A stretch of DNA of 64,000 nucleotides from Novakomyces olei (taxonomy: Eukaryota > Ascomycota > Novakomycetes > Novakomycetales > Novakomycetaceae). The stretch lies in NCBI GenBank assembly GCA_016906335.1, contig JADEYG010000009.1, forward strand, positions 1,045,001-1,109,000. Direction: 5' to 3'. Position 1 is the first letter of the stretch. The number at the start of each line of letters is the position of its first letter. The notes beneath the pieces are model-generated. The model saw only the letters and a list, made by a program, of their open reading frames with translations, did not search any database and was not told the origin of the DNA. The position numbers and the translations under genes were made by a program. This document shows positions 59,230 through 64,000 of the stretch, piece by piece.

Positions 59230-59925
59230 ATGGCTGTGAAGGGCATTGAGTGCATAGATTCCAGTGTCGAAACCTCTCAGGTAAGTGTCGCATATATTGC
59301 GTTATTGGACTAATGTAAAGCTGGAATGCTTAAACATCGACGCGGAAGGCGCTATTGGTGACGCGTTCAAGGAAAATGGAAAGCCGATACAGTCAGACAC
59401 GGACGAACAGCTTATGATTTACGTGCCGGTACGTTGGAGCTAAAGCACTTCTTATTGAAGCGAGGAAAAAAATAAAAAATAAATGCTCGTATTTATCATA
59501 AGCGTTTTTCAGCGTGAACAAAAATTATAATAGAATAAAGCGGCTAAAGCTAATACCAGTTTCGCGCTACCGTCAAAATCCATTCACTACAGATACGGTG
59601 CTCTCCAGACGCTATCGATGAAGCACCTGCTTCAATTTCCTTATTTTCGAATACTCCGACTTGCGTGTCTTTCGATGAGGCTGATACAAGTGAGCCGACA
59701 CAGCGAATTGATGAGATAAACTACGATAATGACGGATTTGCTACGATACCCTTACGTTTTGTGAAATTTCAACGCGTATCTAACGTTACATTGTTCATTG
59801 ACGCCAACAAGGGAGGAGGGGATAAAACAAAATTAAAAAGAATCTCCTTCCATGGTGCTTCTGCCTTGTCGGGTATGTCGGGAAGCTCAAAGCTGGAGAA
59901 GATTGGAGACGAAGCCGGCGAATAA
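59230..59925 (+). CDS. PITH-domain protein (PITHD1-like)
   Basis: Exons 59230-59280, 59321-59428 and 59560-59925; introns 40 and 131 nt ending CTAATGTAAAG and CTAATACCAG; 174 residues. PITH domain signature: LECLNIDAEGAIGDAF, SDTDEQLMIYVPF, RATVKIHSLQIRCSP, VSFDEADTSEPTQRID and ATIPLRFVKFQRVSNVTLFI. PITH domains bind the 26S proteasome in thioredoxin-like TXNL1; here no thioredoxin domain precedes it, so the gene is of the PITHD1 type. It has a short disordered C-terminal tail and lies tail-to-tail with SAD1/USP39, the stops only 126 bp apart. Confidence 0.88.
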
Positions 59926-60050
59926 TGGCAGGGGTCAAGCATTCAGGCATATAAATACATGTATAAAAAGGAATTACATAAATTTGGAGTCTATACGTCA
60001 ATTCATCTACATGCTTTCTTTTTGACTCACTGGCCAATAGTAAAAGGCGC

Positions 60051-61835
60051 TTATTGCTTTCGTGTGACCGATTTTCGTTGCCAGATTTGAATATAAGTTT
60101 CCCCAAGCGACAAGAGCTCTTTCTGTACAGTGTCCACGTACAAGTCTTGAATACTGAACCATCCGCCGGTGGCCAGGTTCCGTAGCTGAATTCTAAATGA
60201 CCGCTTTTCGCCCTGTTCTGAGCTCGTTGAATCGTAGACTATATTTGCAATCAGATCGTAAAGAACCGCGGGTTCTCCTGCATTATCCGCATCTGTCTAT
60301 TTAGTCTCTGATTATTGCTCTTATTATATTATTCTTGTAGTTTTATTTTTATATTCATGTTTTCGAAAATAAAAGTTCTTGCTTACACGGGCTCATGTTC
60401 AAATTGTCCGGTGAGAAATTAACTATCGTGGGATTGCGCTCAGTCGAATAATTAGTCGCCGTAAACCGTTTCACCTGCAGTATAAGGTACGGTGGAAGCT
60501 GCTTTATACGATATTTTTTTCGAGCGCCAATAAGTTCCTGAAAGATCAGCCATGTTAACAATACACTGCCGGTTACCTGGCTCGTTCTGCCATTGTATTT
60601 CTCAAGTAGCTCTGTGAGCGAGACCTGAGGGTATGTAAACTCCTCAAGCTCATTTTGGAACAGAGGAGCTGCAGGTAAATCTAGTGTTAAAAAGAGATAC
60701 GGCGTTTCAACCACGCTTCTGGCGGGTCCCGTCATTGGCCCACTTTGCAGTGATTGACTTTCGATCAAAAGCTTTCCCTGGAAGCATTTATGAACAATAC
60801 TCGATCCTGACTTTCGCGATCCACCAGCACCAATATGGAGCTGATTCAAGAACCAGGCCATAAAGCTGGCTGGATCGGCTTGCTTGTCCATTGAAAATTT
60901 TTTGTTGCTCACGCTCATAATTTCCTGCAAGAGCTCGTGTGGGCTTACGTGAGACTTGAACGCTCGTGGGTTCCATATTTTCCGGGTTAATAAACCTAAT
61001 CTTTTCACCAGTTCTGAACAGCCTTCCAAGTTTTCCAAGATTAAATAGTTCCGCAAAGGCGAAACGTGAACAAATGCCTGCACGATAACATTCAAATAAT
61101 CATTTGCACGTATATTATTCATGCCAATATACCCTGGCAAATAAGTACGTGCGGAAATATATAAATCTCTGGAATGTATAAATAAAACAAGGGCTTACCA
61201 GGATAGTACTTTTTGTGCTCTAAATCGCGGGACACTACACCAACTTTATCAAAGCGCGCCACTTGCTGCCTTGTAAAAGTTGGATTTAAGACATATTTAA
61301 CGTCATCTAGAACATGTGATTTAATCTCATAGCCTTCAGGCAGCACGTAAATGCGATCAGATTGTAGATTTACAAATATATGATGATCGTCATTTAGAGC
61401 GTGAAAGTAGGCGTGAGATGACCGTCCGCGGCCCTGAAAGTATTTGCCACATACAAGACACGCGTAAACATTTTGATTTGATAGTGATATAGAGCACAAT
61501 TTTTCAAAATCGAAGTCTAACAGTTTCCGATTGACCTAATTGCGAAAACGTCAAGTCATTATGATTTATAATAGCATACTTACAGTCTCCAAGTACAAGT
61601 CTTTAGACAAAGGCAAGTCTGTCACATGCGGGTCCAAGAACGCGTCATTGGACTCTACGCGCTCGTCGTCTGTTAATCCATTGCCAATAGCCTTAGCATT
61701 TGAACTCGTATCGTTTTGATTCTGCTGGTCTTGTTCCGACGCTGCAGTAGCCCCATTTTCTATATCTGTACGAGCCCGTTTTAATGGAGGCGCTCGTGAC
61801 TCTGACTGGTCTACGGCCTCATTTCCTTTTTGCAT
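60051..61835 (-). CDS. SAD1: tri-snRNP factor Sad1/USP39, inactive USP
   Basis: Five exons: 61835-61584, 61535-61199, 61133-60577, 60537-60387 and 60292-60051; introns 48, 65, 39 and 94 nt; 512 residues. Family role: keeps the U4/U6.U5 tri-snRNP assembled for splicing. After an acidic disordered N terminus come LYLETVNRKLLDFDFEKLCS and the ZnF-UBP (NVYACLVCGKYFQGRGRSSH, HIFVNLQSDRIYVLPEGYEI). The USP-like domain starts GYIGMNNIRANDYLNVIVQA, where NDY replaces the catalytic cysteine box, so no peptidase activity is expected. C-terminal marks: PPYLILQVKRF, NPTIVNF, LYDLIANIVYD and WFSIQDLYVDTV. Its 39-nt third intron is in frame and lacks a stop. Confidence 0.94.
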
Positions 61836-62448
61836 TTTATATCTGCCTTTAGGAAATGCTGCTTAAAGTGACGGCAGATTGTATGAGCTCTCTATCGCAC
61901 TAATCCACACGTTTACTCTGACGTTGTCAAGTAAGCTTAGAGCACAGTGAAGTGTACAAGTCATGCTGCATGCAAAGCCTATAAAGTCCAGCGGGCGCGT
62001 ATGATAAAATTTCATCTACAACACGGAAGCATTGAACTTTCTGGGAGCTTTCGATTTCAGCACGAGTTTTCAGTATAATCAATGCTTATAGTAAGCATTG
62101 TTAGCAAAGAGCACTCTTAGACCTTGGCTTTCAATTTGCTCGCCGAGCTGGAGGTCACCTGGTGCTCATACAGATCGTTTTACTAAAAAGATATCAAGTG
62201 AGAAAAGATGAGTTTGAATAATAAGTTACTTTGACCAATCTAACGTACGTGCAGACGCAGTGTAAGAGAGTACTAAAAGTCTATATAGCCGGCAATTTTA
62301 ATTACAGCAGTAAATTTAGAAAAAATTATTTAGATGGTTCGTGTCTTTTTAATTCTAGATTGATTTAAAACAAAATTGATACAGGCTTTATTCATTTCCG
62401 TTCACATTCCTTTTCTTTCTATGATTTATGTAGTTGGTTATTTATAGA
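61836..62448. other. Intergenic between two splicing genes
   Basis: Upstream of SAD1 and downstream of PRP28, both on the minus strand. No gene recognised; two copies of ATAGTAAGCATTG/ATCAATGCTTATAG form a short inverted repeat near 62074-62100. Confidence 0.55.
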
Positions 62449-64000
62449 CTAGACTATAGGCTTCTTGTCGCGACGAACGCCTCCCTTTTGCTGAGCAGCT
62501 TCGTGCTTTTTCAGCTCGTCTGGTACTTTAGAAGTACTTGATTTTTGAAGCATAATGCGAAGGTCGTAAAACACTTCCTGATCCTCGGGACCGAGGAAAG
62601 TGATGGCCACACCAGACTTGCCAGCGCGACCTGTCCGTCCAATACGATGCGTGTAGTCCTCAATATTCTTTGCCATATTGTAATTCAGCACAAGGGACAC
62701 ATCGGCCACATCGATACCTCGGCCAGCTAAATCAGTGGCCACTAAACAATCGGCATCTCCCGACCGTAATTTGCCCAGCGCCAATTCACGTTGTTCCTGC
62801 GATTTGCCTCCGTGCAGTGTGACCGCATTCCACCCAATTTTAGCCAAATGCTTTGAGATGTAGTCACAATTTCTCTTCGTATTAACAAAAATAATGATAG
62901 GCGGACGGAACCGGTCAGAAGCCAGTATTTCCTCCAACCTTTTAACACGTTTTTCATCTCCCGCAGTGGTCCCGCTTTGATCACGCATCATCTCTACACG
63001 CTGCTCAACCCTATCAACTGCCTGTCCTGGGTTTCCTATTGTCACAGTTGCTGGCCGACGGAGGTAGTTTCGTGCTATTTTCTCCACTGAAGGAGGGAAC
63101 GTAGCACTAAACATTATAGTTTGCCGGTAACGTTCGACTCCACCAATCATCTTAGTCATTTCCTGTGAATCCTCGGCTTCCTCCGAGTCAGGCTTTGCAT
63201 TACGCACAGGCAAGGCAGCGAGGATTTTATTTACAGATTCCTCAAATCCCAAATCGACCATACGATCTGCTTCATCCATAACGATGTAAGCACACTGATT
63301 CAGTACGAGCAAATGCCTCTCCAGACAATCAATAAGGCGGCCTGGTGTAGCAATTACAATATGAGCACCGTCATTAAGGTTAAAGGCCTGTTCCTCTATA
63401 GTGTGGCCACCAACCAGACTCACAGCTCGGTACCCCATTGGCTTAGCAAACTTGTTGGCCTCTACTTCAATCTGCTGAGCCAGTTCTCTTGTAGGCGCAA
63501 GCACAAGCGCATAAGGACCCTCTGACTTGTTTGCCGCAGTTATCGGAGGAAGCAGGGATATGTGCACAAGCATAGGCAGAATAAAAGAGGCGGTTTTTCC
63601 CGATCCAGTTTCCGCAATACCGATAAGGTCACGGTTGATAAGGCCGAGCGGGATAGTAGCTCGCTGAATTGGACTCGGTTCCTTGTATCCCACTTCGTCA
63701 ATGATACGCAAGATGGGCCGAGGAAGACCGGATTCTTTCCAGTTACGTAATGGATGAGGGATGCGTCCTCCACGCGACGAAATTTGGAAATCTTCACGCA
63801 ATATTCGCCAGTCACGATCTTTCATCATTTTCAAAGGCTTTTCCCGCCAGGACACGTCATCCCAGTTTACTCTTTCTGCATATTTTTTGCTGGCTTCCAT
63901 CAGCTGCTGAGCACGTTCCTGATCTTCTTTCCTCTGGGATTCTTCCTTGCCTCCTCTTTTTAAAGCGTCCAGTTGCGCTTTTAAACGCCGGGATTCCACT
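62449..64000 (-). CDS. PRP28: DEAD-box splicing helicase Prp28/DDX23, 3' part
   Basis: Open to the right edge, so the N terminus is outside; 516 residues are visible. Prp28 swaps U1 for U6 at the 5' splice site. N-terminal blocks: RVNWDDVSWREKPLKMMKDR and DWRILREDFQISSRGGRIPH, followed by the Q motif (EPSPIQRATIP), Walker A AETGSGKT, PTRELA, DEAD (VMDEADRMVDLGF), SAT (MFSATFPP), FVNTKRNCDYIS, ATDLAGRGIDV and HRIGRTGRAG. All helicase motifs are intact. The pattern R-I-P-H-P-L-R-N-W-K-E before the Q motif is typical of Prp28. No intron is seen in this part. Confidence 0.95.
   Translation of the reverse strand, partial: VESRRLKAQLDALKRGGKEESQRKEDQERAQQLMEASKKYAERVNWDDVSWREKPLKMMKDRDWRILREDFQISSRGGRIPHPLRNWKESGLPRPILRIIDEVGYKEPSPIQRATIPLGLINRDLIGIAETGSGKTASFILPMLVHISLLPPITAANKSEGPYALVLAPTRELAQQIEVEANKFAKPMGYRAVSLVGGHTIEEQAFNLNDGAHIVIATPGRLIDCLERHLLVLNQCAYIVMDEADRMVDLGFEESVNKILAALPVRNAKPDSEEAEDSQEMTKMIGGVERYRQTIMFSATFPPSVEKIARNYLRRPATVTIGNPGQAVDRVEQRVEMMRDQSGTTAGDEKRVKRLEEILASDRFRPPIIIFVNTKRNCDYISKHLAKIGWNAVTLHGGKSQEQRELALGKLRSGDADCLVATDLAGRGIDVADVSLVLNYNMAKNIEDYTHRIGRTGRAGKSGVAITFLGPEDQEVFYDLRIMLQKSSTSKVPDELKKHEAAQQKGGVRRDKKPIV

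Overview
The window is nuclear DNA from a fungus. The evidence is a set of fungal-type genes: a capsular-type GT90 glycosyltransferase with a multi-pass N terminus, a PTM1-like Lu7TM protein, a RIM8/palF arrestin, a YMR196W-type GH63 protein, an SSD1-like RNB protein and ATG1 with the fungal YVVV Atg8-interacting motif. TTAGGG-type telomere repeats also occur at several internal sites. ERCC8/CSA, C7orf25-like DUF1308, PITHD1, CCDC137 and SAD1/USP39 homologues, together with many introns, argue against a Saccharomyces-like yeast. I cannot name the species. Exons are fairly GC-rich. Intergenic DNA and the longer introns are AT-rich and full of microsatellites with 3 to 12 bp units.

Genes are close together on both strands, and most are split by very small introns, many of 31-60 nt. 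Almost every intron has the same form: donor GTATG/GTAAG/GTACG, no pyrimidine tract, and a CTAAY-type branch site 4-12 nt before the AG. I used this pattern, reading phase and family similarity to build the exon models. Several genes, including RPC17 and the 5' exons of GH63, ALG10, GPI10, PTM1, CSA, TRM140, COQ10 and USP39, appear only after splicing is inferred.

Layout. 0-12 kb: the 3' part of an SSD1-like gene, an unknown secretory ORF, ELP1 (Elongator) and a PAM2-bearing coiled-coil protein. 12-20 kb: DUF1308 protein, PTM1-like protein, GT90. 19.6-23.2 kb: a gene-poor block with one small candidate secreted protein. 23-38 kb: C2-domain protein, GH63 protein, a small unknown protein, SER2, mS41, DPH4, RPC17, tRNA-Leu(AAG), mitochondrial uS12 and a possible Rrn11-like protein. 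38-53 kb: mitochondrial uL13, CCDC137-like protein, ALG10, RIM8, GPI10, a small mitochondrial protein, CSA, TRM140 and mL59. 53-64 kb: ATG1, a tiny candidate gene head-to-head with it, COQ10, PITHD1-like protein, SAD1/USP39 and PRP28, which runs off the end.

Themes. Several genes serve translation: ELP1, TRM140, DPH4, four mitochondrial ribosomal proteins, RPC17 and a tRNA. Others act on ER lipid-linked sugars and GPI anchors (ALG10, GPI10) or in tri-snRNP splicing (SAD1 next to PRP28). The most unusual observations are the uniform compact introns with 6-nt and 10-nt coding exons, telomere repeats inside two ORFs and upstream of mitochondrial ribosomal protein genes, and the PAM2 coiled-coil protein. 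No CRISPR array, rRNA, transposase or virus-derived element was recognised. All exon models are by eye and lack RNA support.
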